Positions 1 through 10,518 of a stretch of DNA of 64,000 bases are shown here, piece by piece. Origin of the DNA: Cercis canadensis (taxonomy: Eukaryota; Streptophyta; Magnoliopsida; Fabales; Fabaceae); the NCBI GenBank assembly GCA_003255065.1, contig QAOA01007233.1, positions 62,001 to 126,000 of the forward strand. The letters run 5' to 3'. Position 1 is the first letter of the stretch. Every line of letters begins with the position of its first letter. The position numbers were made by a program, and so were the translations under genes. The notes beneath the pieces were generated by a model. It was given only the letters and a program-made list of their open reading frames with translations, was not told where the DNA came from and searched no databases.

Positions 1-187
1 AAGTCTTCACTTATAATGTGGGAGAGTGTGATAGTCTTTCTTCTTGTGGAATTTATGCTTGAGAATGCAACTTTGTCCAAAATGCCTAAGGCAATTTAGA
101 CTTGTGCATCTCAAGCTTTATATCCACCTAACTTTGCTCTTTTCTAATTAATGTGGGACTTTGCTCCACTTCTTTCATTTTTCAACA
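1..187 (-). repeat. TRIM 3' LTR, partial
   Basis: It shares the blocks around TGTCCAAAATGCCTAAGGCA and ATGTGGGACTT with the copy at 524-732. The first roughly 20 bases of the repeat lie beyond the left edge of the window. Confidence 0.7.
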
Positions 188-523
188 CTCCCTCTCAAGT
201 CACAACTGGTCTGGCCCAGTTGCAACTTGCCTTTTTTATATTTTTTTTAATCTTTCTAGTCTTTCAATCTTCACCTTGGGCTTGTACTTCAAGTGTGAGC
301 CTTAGAGGCCACATGTCTCTCTCTTTCATTTATTGCCTGAGCTTGTACTCATTTTCAGGGCTTGAGTCTCAATGGCCACATGTTTGTGCAACATTTTGCC
401 TAGATCTTCCTTATTGAGCCTTTTTTTCTCCTTTGGGCCTCAAGTCTTGGGCCATAGGTCTTCATCAGGAAATTAAACCTTGGATCGTGAATGGGCTATT
501 AGGCCATATGAGCTGTGGTACCA

Positions 524-732
524 TGTTGAAATATGTGAGTGGACCTCATCCAAATCTTCATGTTGTGAAAGTGTGTTGTCTTCATACATGTGAGATATAA
601 AGTTAAGTATGTCACTTCTGTCCAAAATGCCTAAGGCATTTGGACTTGTGTCATTCTTACTCTATATATTCTTAGTTTTGCTTATCTTTAACCGATGTGG
701 GACTTGCTCTCACTCTTCTTCATTTTCTAACA
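524..732 (-). repeat. TRIM 5' LTR (209 bp)
   Basis: Complete long terminal repeat with TG...CA ends. The putative primer-binding site abuts it at 510-523 on the - strand. Confidence 0.7.
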
Positions 733-813
733 GTTACGTCCCTCAAATTGTCTTCCATTATTAATTTCTATTCTCTTGCATTGGTTAGTTATTATTTTTT
801 ATGATTTTCTCAG

Positions 814-1880
814 TTCCAACTGTTTATCCTCTTGATGTATGTGCTCGTCTATGTATGGTAGACAACCTCGAACAATTGGGTGTTGATCATCATTTCAGTG
901 AGCAAATCAGAAGAGTAATGGATGATACATAGAGGTTAGGATTCATGTTAGATGCCTATGAATGTCAATCCTTTTTTTTCTTACAATGAGTAATCTCCTA
1001 TTTTGGCGATTCACAGACTATGGCTGCAAGGGGAGGAAGAAAAATTTTCAGAACCACCTGTGCCATGGCATTTCGATAACTACGCCTCCACGGATATGAT
1101 GTTTCTTATGATTTTGTGTCATTTTTAACATTTCAATTCTTTGAAGTTGTATATTTTCGGGAATAGGAACATCTAGCAGAACTAGATTTTTTTTTGGTCT
1201 TGTAGATGCATTAAGTCAGTATTCAGAAGATAAGTTCTCCAATTCCCTTCAGGGATATTTGAAGGATTTCGGTGCTGTTTTGTTGTTATATAAGGCCTCA
1301 GAAATAGTTATATATTCAGATAAAGATGAAGAAACTTCTGGACAAGACATCTCCTGGAGAAAGATTAATTGTCCTCTTTCCCAAAACATGCTGATAGGCC
1401 TACAAACAATGTTGCCCTTAGGTAACATTCAAGTTTCAACTACAATCGCATAAAAATAATTTAGTTACCGGATTTTTTATTTTTTTTTTGTTACCAGATT
1501 TTCAATAATACTAAAGTTGGCTAATTTGCAATAATATTTTAATTTGTCACTTGTGAAGTAAATGATTCTCTGCGCCGTTTTCTCATTATACTACTTTTGG
1601 TCGTTTATTTATCTGAAGATCTATTGACTTTAACAAAATAGATCATAATTTTATTTTAAAAGCTTCGTATAGGTTCAAAATTTTCTTTCTTAGTTTCCTA
1701 TCCATCTCTCTACCTGGCTTCTTTTGCTACTTAGGGTTTAGTACAAGCTACTCTTTATCTTAACTCTCTTCCTCTCTCACTTCTCTGAATTTTGCAAACA
1801 AAGAATTCCTTACGCTGGCTGTGGAAGACTTCAACATTTGCCAATCACTAAATCGCGAGGAATTCGAGCACTTATAAAAG
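814..1880 (+). pseudogene. ent-kaurene-synthase-like diterpene synthase relic (copy 1)
   Basis: Four degenerate exons match exons of the synthase at 16.7-21.5 kb, in the same order. Exon 814-934 reads YPLDVCARLCMVDNLEQLG and ends in TAG where the family has Tyr. Exon about 1020-1115 carries CAMAFR, a stop, then LRLHGYDVS, with a frame change before it. Exon 1206 to about 1421 reads SQYSEDKFSNSLQGYLKDFG. Exon about 1783-1880 reads NKEFLTLAVEDFNICQSLN and ends in TAA. Both metal-binding motifs and the N- and C-terminal exons are absent. It is on the opposite strand to the other synthase copies, so it was inverted or duplicated separately. It cannot encode an enzyme. Confidence 0.85.
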
Positions 1881-2106
1881 GTGAATTCTGATATAAAGGT
1901 CAAATTGTGGCGTGCATAACAGTAAATTTTTGAGTATGAACTATATTCGCGGTTGTCTTCCCCCCTATTCTTTCTCAAATTTAATTAGAGTAAATTAAAT
2001 TAACTTCTCCTGAGATTTTAAAATAATACAAATATTCTTTTAAAATGGGATAAAACCTCACCTATGCAACTTATTTTTACCCTTGCGCCCCCTCCCCCAA
2101 ATAAAT
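1881..2106. other. Non-coding AT-rich spacer
   Basis: No coding sequence or recognisable element is seen between the relic synthase and the tandem repeat that follows. Confidence 0.5.
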
Positions 2107-2990
2107 GTACAACAATAAATTATTGAAAGGCATAAACCCGTAAAATATAGAATGTTAGTACGTAGGAGTATCCCTTTCACGCGGGAAACCTAATCTTAAA
2201 AATAAATTTCTCGTTCTAATGTACATGTTAGCGAACACAAGTTGCCATAGGAAACATTTATTTGGCTTGATAATCCATATGCTATGAACAAAAACAACCA
2301 ACAAGGTATTGACTCAATAGAAGTAGACTGAGTGATAAATCAGTTTTTTACCACTTATGTTGTATTTATTTACATTGTTAATTGTTTGTTCTAGGGTATT
2401 TTAGGTTTGATTCTTATAAATCAATGTTTCTTTTATTGGTTTTCACTTTAAAAGTCTTTTAAAATCACTTTGGTGTTTTCGGTGTCAAAAAGAGCAAATT
2501 TTGATAAATTTGAGAAGAAGGCAGCAACTTGAGTGATTTAGCCTCCATAATTATTGAAAGGCATAAACCCGTAGCTAAAATATAGAATGTTAGTACATAG
2601 GAGTATCCCTTTCATGTGGGAAACCTAATCTTAAAAATAAATTTCTCATTCTAATGTACATGTTAGCGAACACAAGTTGCCATAGGAAACATTTATTTGG
2701 CTCCATTATCCATATGCTATGAACAAAAGCAACCAACAAGGTGTTGACTCAGTAGAAGCAAACTGAGTGATAAATCAATTTTTTACCACTTATTTTGTAT
2801 TTATCTACATTGTTAATTGTTTGTTCTAGGGTATTTTAGGTTTGATTCTTATAAATTAATGTTTCTTTTATTGGTTTTCACTTTAGAAGTCTTTCGAAGT
2901 CACTTTAGTATTTTCGGTGTCAAAAAGAGTAAATTTTGACAAATTTGGGATGGAAGTAGCAGCTTGGGCACTACAGCTTCCATAATTCAA
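2107..2990. repeat. Tandem duplication of a roughly 440-bp non-coding unit
   Basis: Two adjacent copies (about 2107-2545 and 2546-2990) share long blocks beginning ATTATTGAAAGGCATAAACC and including GTTAGCGAACACAAGTTGCC. A partial, more diverged third copy lies at about 3930-4045. No coding capacity is seen, and no terminal repeats or target duplications were recognised. Confidence 0.75.
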
Positions 2991-3019
2991 CAAAAGTCAA
3001 GATTAGACAGCAGCTTGAG

Positions 3020-3688
3020 GTGAGTTTTGGTGGTACTCATTCAATGTTTTTTTATTTTTGTTGTAAAGATTTCAAAAAATTTAGTCACGCAGTATGTGAC
3101 AGAACACACTACTCATTATAAAATGCAATAACGGTACAACATAAGAAAATGTACAAATTTCTTTTTTTATAGAAGTTTGGCACGTTTTCTTATATCAAAT
3201 TGTTCCTGCATTTTATAAAAAAAAAAAAAATTATCTATTCTGACACATATTAAGGAATTCAAATTTTTGAAATCTTCATAATAACACTAAAAGCACTAAG
3301 TGGGTCCTACTAAAACTCACCTAAATAAAGAGTAAAGTACCACTACACAACCATNGTGAGTTTTGGTGGTACTCATTCAATGTTTTTTATTTTTGTTGTA
3401 AAGATTTCAAAAACTTTACTCACGCAGTATGTGACAGAACATACTACTCATTATAAAATGCAATAACGGTACGACATAAGAAAATGTACAAATTTCTTTT
3501 TTTTATAGAAGTTTGGCACGTTTTCTTATATCAAATTGTTCTTGCATTTTATAAAAAAAAAAAATTATCTATTCTGACACATATTAAAGAATTCAAATTT
3601 TTGAGATCTTCATAATAACACTAAAAGCACTAAGTGGGTCCTACTAAAATTCACCTAAATAAAGAGTAAAGTACCACTACACAACCAT
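3020..3688. repeat. Near-identical 335-bp direct copies separated by one N
   Basis: Copy 3020-3354 ends in ACACAACCAT. A single N follows at 3355, then copy 3356-3688 repeats the same sequence with a few differences and continues. This is what results when two overlapping contigs are joined with a nominal gap instead of being merged, so it probably counts one locus twice. Confidence 0.75.
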
Positions 3689-5024
3689 CCAAGCGAACGG
3701 TGGAGTACTGCTGCAGCACCCCAAAAGTATGAAATTGTAATATTTAAGTAATATTTCTCATTATTTTTTTGTCATTCACACTAGTTATTTGACACCAGCC
3801 ATATTTAATAATTTCTGAAATAAACTTTATTTATGTTAGCTTGTTAGTTATCCTGTCACAAAATTAATTTTAAAGTACCAATTATTATTTATCGGTTGAT
3901 GAAGCCATTTGAAATACCTATGGGGAACCTAATCTTAAATTACTAAATTCTTAAAAATAAATATCTCGTTATAATAAACATGTTAGCCAACACAAGTTGC
4001 CATAAGAAACATTTATTTGGTTCCATTGTCCATAGGCTACAGACAAAAGCATAATAGCCCGTCATCGAAGGAAGCAGACAATATGTATATTTATATGAGT
4101 AAGATCCATCTACCCTAGTTATATATGAGATTCTTTTAATTTATATATGTTACACACGTTCTTTTTCAGTGTTTGGACAATTTCTTAACGTGAAGTTTTA
4201 TCTTGGGTGGAAAAGAAATACCTTACCCCGCAGTTTAGCAGAACACTAAAATAAGCATTCCATGTCTTCCCTCTTGTCACATGCATGACTTTTACTACAA
4301 CTCTCCTTTCCGGTCTCTCTCCCTTCCTTTGCATTTCATCACCATGTTGTTATCTTGGGAAAAAAAAAATGAAACAACTAATGTTTGGCTGTTTGTACAC
4401 TTATTTATAGAGGTGTTAAAAATATGAGTAGTACAAAACAGTTTAAACTCAAATATTACTAGATGTGCAACTGGATAGAAGATCAATGTACATTTTCAAC
4501 TGTTTTTGTTTTGTCATGGAAATTATATTATGTTTAATCATCAAGACACTACTGGACAAATGAACATTGTCTGATTATGTTATACTGTGGATTAATAAGC
4601 GATTACACTAATTATATGAGAAATTAGTGAGGACCCAGATTAACAATTATTGCTGGTTGGTTGAATATGACAGATTTGTATGGGCGTGGCTCTGCTGCAG
4701 TCCAACATCCTTCAATTTGCTGCAGTACGACCCTTAATTAAATTACACACGCACGACAAATATGTATTGGTCAGCGGCGAATGCAGTTCGACAATAAACT
4801 ACGAATGAGTTCAATAGAGTAGCATTTTAATTAAGCAGAGAGAAAGAAATTGAAATATATGTGGTAGTACTTTTATTAAGCAAATCAAACAATATACGTA
4901 AGCCATCTTATCAAACGGCATTACTTTATTCTGTGAACAAAACTAGTTTCCATTTAATACTTTTGTAGCATAAGAACTCCATAATTTGTAAACCACATAC
5001 CGCCATTCAATTCCATTTGTCATA
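3689..5024. other. Intergenic region and promoter side of the first P450
   Basis: No gene is seen. A segment around 3930-4045 is a diverged copy of the 2.1-3.0 kb repeat. The stretch from about 4811 to 5024, directly before the P450 start, is almost identical to 12877-13093 in front of the third P450, so the duplicated unit included proximal promoter. A short block near 4550-4580 recurs at about 10440-10460 before the second P450. Confidence 0.6.
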
Positions 5025-7458
5025 ATGGAGCTTGAGATCCCTTATTCTATCCTCTTCACCTTCTTTTCCTTCCTCCTTGTGTTATTACTCACACTTAAGA
5101 GATCAAATTCCAACAAATCCATCAAAAACTTGCCCCCGGGCCCGTGGAAACTACCCCTCATAGGAAATCTGCATCAGTTAATTGGGCCATTGCCCCATCA
5201 CACCTTAAGAAACTTGGCAAACAAATATGGACCCATAATGCATCTGCAACTCGGAGAGACATCCAATCTCGTAGTCTCATCGGCGGAAGTTGCCAAAGAC
5301 ATTATGAAAACACATGATGCAATCTTTGCTAATAGGCCCCCTCTTCTTGCAGGCAAAATCCTTTTCTACGGTGGCGCAGATCTTGGCTTTTCTCCTTACG
5401 GAAGCCACTTGTTACAGCTACGAAAGATATGCAGTCTCCAATTATTATCTGCCAAAAGCGTCCAATCATTCAGGTTCATTAGGGAGGAGGAGGTGTCAGC
5501 AATGATCAAAACAATCTTGGCGGAAGAAGGATCAGTTATCAATCTCAGTGAGATGATTTTCAAACTAACAAATGATATAACAGCAAGAGCAGCCTTTGGT
5601 CGAAAGTGTAGAGACCAAGAAGCATTCTTGAAACTTACGGTTGAAGCATTTGAGCTGTTCGCAGGTTTCTCAGTTTCTGACCTCTATCCTTCCATCAAAG
5701 TGCTTCCAGTGATAACAGGGATAAGAGCTAAGCTTGGAAAGGTTCATAGAGATCTTGACAAAATACTGGAAAACATCATCATGGATCACAAAGAAAACAA
5801 GAACAGGCATGGTGAGGCAGAAGAGGATTTCGTGGATCTACTTCTAAAATTACAACATCAGAATGACCTGCAGTTCCCCTTATCATACAACAACATCAAA
5901 GCCCTCATTCTGGTCAGTATGTATTTGAGATATAATTTTCCATACATTTAAAATTAATTGTTATAAAAGACAAGTTTAGTAAGAATATCTTAAAACTCAT
6001 TAAAAATGAGCTTTAGCAGCTTTTAAAATCACGTGTAGCATATATTTTTGAAAGTACACCCTAAGAAGCTATTAAATTTAGTGTTGTAGTAAGAAGTTTA
6101 AATAATTTATAAGAGGTTTAAGATTTTATTTCTATGCTTTTGTACGTCCTTCAAAAAGAAATATTTTTTGAATAATAACTTTAAGAAATCTACCAACCAA
6201 ATAATTAAATTTAGTACTTGTTCTGCTAATAAATATAAAATAGAAGCTGTTTTAGCTCTGTATGCAGATATTTAGTGCCACAATGTTTTAACACCACTAT
6301 GAATTCAAGTGATTCTTACACCATTAAATAACTTTTTTACAAAACCTACCACAAGATTAAAAGATCTCACTATATAAATCATGCTTATAAAATAATAAAA
6401 TTTCACAGCTAGCATTCAAAATCATTTTTTTCTAAAAAAATTCATTTTATCCTCCATCCATTTATATTATATTAACATAATAGACTTTCGAAAACATAAG
6501 CAATGATCAATTATTTGATTTCATACTTATAGATATCTAGTTAATTATAATAGAACATTTGGCTTACATAATCAACATAATAATATCTTATAATTTAATT
6601 TTGAAATAATAAATGTCACATTTTATAAATTAAAAAACTATTTAATAGTATAAGTGTATCTTATTTACTATATCAATAGATCCTAACCTAGACATAATTT
6701 TATATACATTATTCATAATTAAATTCCTAGATATATCATAAGTTCAATAAACTATTTAGTCATTTCTTGTGTTTAGTAGCCAAAAGATAGGTTAATTGTA
6801 TCATTTTTCAACAAACGGGAATTCATTAATCCCTTTTCAGAACGTTTTCTTCGCTGGAAGTGAGACATCGTCAACGACTATGGAGTGGACAATGGCAGAA
6901 TTGCTGAGAAACCCGAAGGCAATGGAAGAGGCACAAGCTGAGGTAAGAAGGGTCTTTCGTGGCCAAGGTTATGTGGATGAGACTGATCTTTATCAATTGA
7001 AATTCTTAAAGTCAGCCATCAAAGAAGCTTTGAGGCTACACCCACCTGGGCCATTGCTATTTCCAAGAGAAAACAGCGAGAGATGTGTAATCAATGGATA
7101 TGAGATACCTGCTAAGACAAGAATCTTTGTAAATGCTTGGGCAATCGGAAGAGATCCAAAGTATTGGACAGAAGCTGAAACTTTTAAACCAGAGAGATTT
7201 ATTGATAATCCAATTGAGTACAGTTTCAGAGGCACAAATTTTGAATATATCCCATTTGGTGCGGGAAGGAGAATGTGTCCAGGAATTACATTTGCCATAC
7301 CCAGCATCGAGCTGCCACTTGCCAATTTGCTTTACCATTTTGATTGGAAGCTTCCCAATGGAATAAAACGTGAAGATTTCGACATGACAGAGTATTTTTC
7401 TACAGTAGCATTTAAAAAAGATGATGTGTGCTTAATCCCAGTTCGCTATAACCCTTAG
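5025..7458 (+). CDS. Cytochrome P450, CYP71D-like (tandem copy 1)
   Basis: Two exons (5025-5912 and 6841-7458) join in phase 0 to give 501 aa, the usual length and gene structure for the CYP71 clan. It shows an N-terminal membrane anchor, the [12 protein letters not shown] hinge, an I-helix oxygen-activation motif AGSETSS, KEALR (ExxR), FKPERF (PERF) and the heme-binding loop PFGAGRRMCPG with its Cys ligand. Such enzymes sit on the ER and hydroxylate small hydrophobic compounds using electrons from P450 reductase; CYP71D members often oxidise terpenes. Neighbouring diterpene synthase remains suggest, but do not prove, a diterpene substrate. One oddity: the C-helix reads SPYGSHLLQLRKI where copies 2 and 3 read YGSYWRKL, so the Trp that normally contacts a heme propionate is Leu. 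The frame is open, but activity is uncertain. Confidence 0.9.
5913..6840 (+). other. Intron of P450 copy 1
   Basis: AT-rich 928-bp intron, GTCAGT donor and CCCTTTTCAG acceptor. No embedded gene or element is recognised. It is not obviously similar to the introns of copies 2 and 3, consistent with copy 1 being the older paralogue. Confidence 0.75.
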
Positions 7459-7923
7459 TATTATTACCAACACTTATTATTAAAGGTGTCTTTGTCATTG
7501 CAAATTAGCAACTTTTATTTTCCCCACTTTGTACCCAACCAAACAAGACAATAATTTATCTCCATGTTTTCCTTCCTTTCATTATTTGGTTGAATTGGTC
7601 TAGCTTGATGGATCGGTTATTTTTGAAAGGATTCTTTGGGCTAATTGGAGTTAGTATTGCTTTGTATATTTAAATTCAGGAGTATTTTGGTAATGGCCGC
7701 TGCAACATGAACACAAGCGGCATATCCACCCTTCAAACAGAGTCCAAAAAGCAGGTTGCCCAACTGAGAATATTAATTTATATCACCTATGATATATATT
7801 TGATATTTTAAATTTGCAGTCATCAAATGTCCTATATATTTTTAGAAAAAAAAAATACTTAGTTAATTGAGAATATTAAGAGAATAAGAGGTACTCTTAC
7901 TCCATGTCTATATATAATTTTAA

Positions 7924-8183
7924 GAGTAAAACCCCTGTTTGGTCCTTGAAAGATTGGTTCGGTGACAGTTTAGTCCTCCAAAGATTTTCACCGACACTTT
8001 AGTCCTTGGAAGATTGTTCCGTCGGTCATTTTCGTCCTCCGCTTGTATCCGTTAATTGGACTTCACAGAAAAGGCCACGTGGCCCGTTAATTGCTGATGT
8101 GTCTGTCAAATGCTGAGCTGGCATGCTTAAGTGGCAAATGGTTGGGGCTGATGACTAGGCGCTGAACGACTATGTTTTGGTGG
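7924..8183 (+). repeat. Left terminal inverted repeat of MULE
   Basis: Pairs with about 9429-9690 in inverted orientation. The outer roughly 200 bases differ at only a handful of positions, and the arms drift apart towards the interior. Confidence 0.85.
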
Positions 8184-8499
8184 TCCTGATAAACACCTCA
8201 TCCACTCAAATATTTACCCAAACGGGGTCGTTTTCGGAGGAGTCCAAACCTGTTCATCGATCCCTTCTTCATCAAACACAATTCTGAAACCACTTGCCCA
8301 GAATTTGAACCTTAAGCCGAAGGACATCGCGATTTCTAGCATTCTTGTAACTCAGCAACACCAAAACCCAACCAAAATCCTTTTCTCCTGGACATAACTT
8401 TGCATTTCTAGGTGGGATTAATCGAAGATTTCCCCTAATTGATAGCAGCTTCGTAGCCCCCCAAATCGCGATTGACATATCTAATAGTTGTAACTTCCT

Positions 8500-9280
8500 T
8501 TTCTCTGTCACTATACCCCATTCACCTCTAGCAGAGCATATTGTCTTTGTAGTTTCCTCATCTAGGGCGTCCTTGAATTTCCTCTTGAGTTCCTCAAAGA
8601 TAAATTCCCAAAGCTTCTCGAGGAGCGGTTTCTTTATCTTATATATCCATTTCTCTACTAGTTCTTTATCTTATATAACCAGACTCTATCACCTGCAAAT
8701 CATTTAACTCGTCATTTTTATTCTGATTCTGATTCTCAGCTTTAGGACCTTTGTCCGCTTCAGTTGGTTCTCCCATTATTATTATATGGGAAGGAATTCC
8801 AACATCAATGCTGGAAGAGTATTCCTCCATGAGCTTTGCATAATTGGGTCTCGGGTCGAGTTTTGAAACCATGGATTGTCGTAAAGTACTCATGCTTGCA
8901 AGGTACAAAGCACGAGTCCTCTCAAAGAACTTGATCGTACCAGCAACGTAAACGAGGACGGTGGGAATCCATAACGTGTTCCCTGGAATTGTTAGAAGGA
9001 AGACATAAACAGTTGCACCAACCTGGACGAGGAGGCCAAAGAGGTGTCTGAGCCAGAGCTCGTTATCCTCAAGAGCGAAAGCAGTGATGGTGTCTGGGCC
9101 ACCCAAGTGTAAGAGAAGGAATGGACCCCAAAATGCCATCAGGTAATCGTTCACGGTAGCAGTGGACATGCTTTCTCGTCTGTTGGATATGAGTACAATG
9201 CAGAAAGTAGCAGTACAATCGGCCAGAAGGTAAGCTGACCACAGAAACCACACTGCTAGTAAACTTCTGGGAGATCATTT
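8500..9280 (-). pseudogene. Captured DUF4220/DUF594 membrane-protein fragment
   Basis: Reading right to left, 9280-8666 encodes WFLWSAYLLADCTATFCIVL, then FWGPFLLLHLGGPDTITAF and ALEDNELWLRHLFGL. These are the first membrane segments and conserved block of plant DUF4220 proteins, and the reading ends at a stop after DLQVIESGYIR. Further on, about 8650-8500 resembles the later DUF594 part (EKLWEFIFEELKRK and TICSARGEW) in another frame. The middle of the parent gene and its two ends are missing. A TATATAAGATAAAG repeat marks the join of the two pieces. It sits wholly inside the Mutator-like element, so it is a transduplicated gene piece, not a functional gene. The family's biochemical role is not established. 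Confidence 0.7.
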
Positions 9281-9428
9281 TCTCATGGGAGCGAACACGA
9301 TCAGAAAGATTTGAAGACCCAAACTTGCGATGAACTGATTCGATTTTGGTTCGAAGACGCCGGATTTGGGTTCGATTTTGGACTTCCTGAGTTACGTGGG
9401 GGAAGTCGCGATCTGAAGTGCGGCTTAC

Positions 9429-9690
9429 ACCAAAACGTGGTCGTTTAGCTTGATCCCAGTCATCAGCCCCAACCATTTGCCACTTAATCATGTCAACTCA
9501 GCATTTGACGAACACATCAGCAGTTAACGGGCCACGTGGCCTTTTCTGTGAAGTCCAATTAATGGATACAAGCGAAGGACGAAAATGACCGACGGAACAA
9601 TCTTCCAAGGACTAAAGTGTCGGTGAAAATCTTTGGAGGACTAAACTGTCACCGAACCAATCTTTCAAGGACCAAACAGGGGTTTTACTC
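9429..9690 (-). repeat. Right terminal inverted repeat of MULE
   Basis: Reverse complement of the arm starting at 7924. It ends GGTTTTACTC, directly followed by the target duplication. Confidence 0.85.
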
Positions 9691-9699
9691 TAATTTTAA

Positions 9700-10518
9700 A
9701 TCAAGTAGAGAAAACCATCATTTTGGTTTCGAAAGAAGCAAATTTTTTCACTTTAATCCCTCACTTTTAAATTTTCTCAATTGGATATTATTCTCAAAAA
9801 AATTTAATATAAGAGCTTTATTAACTTGATTATTCAGCCATTGATGGGTATGCATAGAATACCCATATGAAACGATTTTTGCATACATGGCTAATAGCTA
9901 CATGAAAATTTTGTTTGTCCAGAACTCTATATGTCAAAATTAAATTAAATTAAATGTTAACACAAGATATAAGTTGGGCATGTGTTTTGTTTGTCAAAAA
10001 TTGATTCAACTTAAAAGTTTAAGCTGTTAAGTGAAGGTCAATAAATAATTTTATGTTTAACATGTCTCCCCACTTGAAAGTCCTTTGAGCTTGAAAAGTG
10101 GATAAAGCACAAGTTTAAAGAGTCTTTAATATCATATCAAGAATTATTTCAACTCAAAAGCTCACGTTGTTAAGTGAAAACTTATGAGTAATTTTATATC
10201 TAACATTATTCACACTTAAAATCAGCTTTTGCATTCATGGGTATATTAAATATCAAATCATTAATTATTACAAAAAAATAAAAAATGAAAAAAAGATATC
10301 AAACCTTTCATCAATTTTCTCCTAATAGTTTAAATTTTTAATTAGGAGAAAGTTTCTTGACAGTTATCAAGACACTAATGGACATATTTAAATAAATATA
10401 TATAGTGAGACGCAAAAAAAATGTCTTAGTCATCCATACACTAATGGACAAATGAACATTTGATTTTCTTTTATTGCAGTGTCATCAAATGTACCGCCAT
10501 TCAATTCCATTTGTCATA
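9700..10518. other. Intergenic spacer before P450 copy 2
   Basis: AT-rich and without a gene. Only the last few tens of bases before the P450 start, plus a block near 10440-10460, resemble the upstream region of copy 1. The roughly 420 bp of proximal promoter shared by copies 1 and 3 are absent here. Confidence 0.5.

Larger units (their letters stand above)
1..732 (-). mobile_element. TRIM-like miniature LTR retrotransposon, cut by window edge
   Basis: Two related direct repeats (1-187 and 524-732) flank only 336 bp of non-coding sequence. The complete copy starts TGTTGAAATATG and ends TTTCTAACA; the partial copy ends TTTTTCAACA. On the - strand the base just inside the 524-732 repeat begins TGGTACCACAGCTC, a plausible initiator-Met tRNA primer site, and just inside the other repeat is the purine-rich CTTGAGAGGGAG, a polypurine tract. 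Repeat, primer site, short interior, purine tract, repeat is the layout of a terminal-repeat retrotransposon in miniature, which depends on other elements for its enzymes. The target duplication cannot be checked because one end lies outside the window. Confidence 0.75.
7915..9699. mobile_element. Pack-type Mutator-like element with DUF4220/DUF594 fragment
   Basis: The element is 7924-9690 (1767 bp). It is flanked by an exact 9-bp target duplication TAATTTTAA (7915-7923 and 9691-9699). Terminal inverted repeats of about 260 bp (7924 to about 8183, and about 9429-9690) are nearly identical and start GAGTAAAACCCCTG. Long inverted repeats with a 9-bp duplication are diagnostic of Mutator-like elements. 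The interior codes no transposase but holds part of a host gene on the - strand, so it is a non-autonomous gene-capturing element. The close match of the two arms suggests it is fairly young. Confidence 0.9.

Noticed and set aside
2107..3688. CRISPR-like or satellite array
   Set aside because: Only two or three long copies of each unit, with no regular short spacers; in a plant nuclear context these are ordinary duplications and one assembly overlap.
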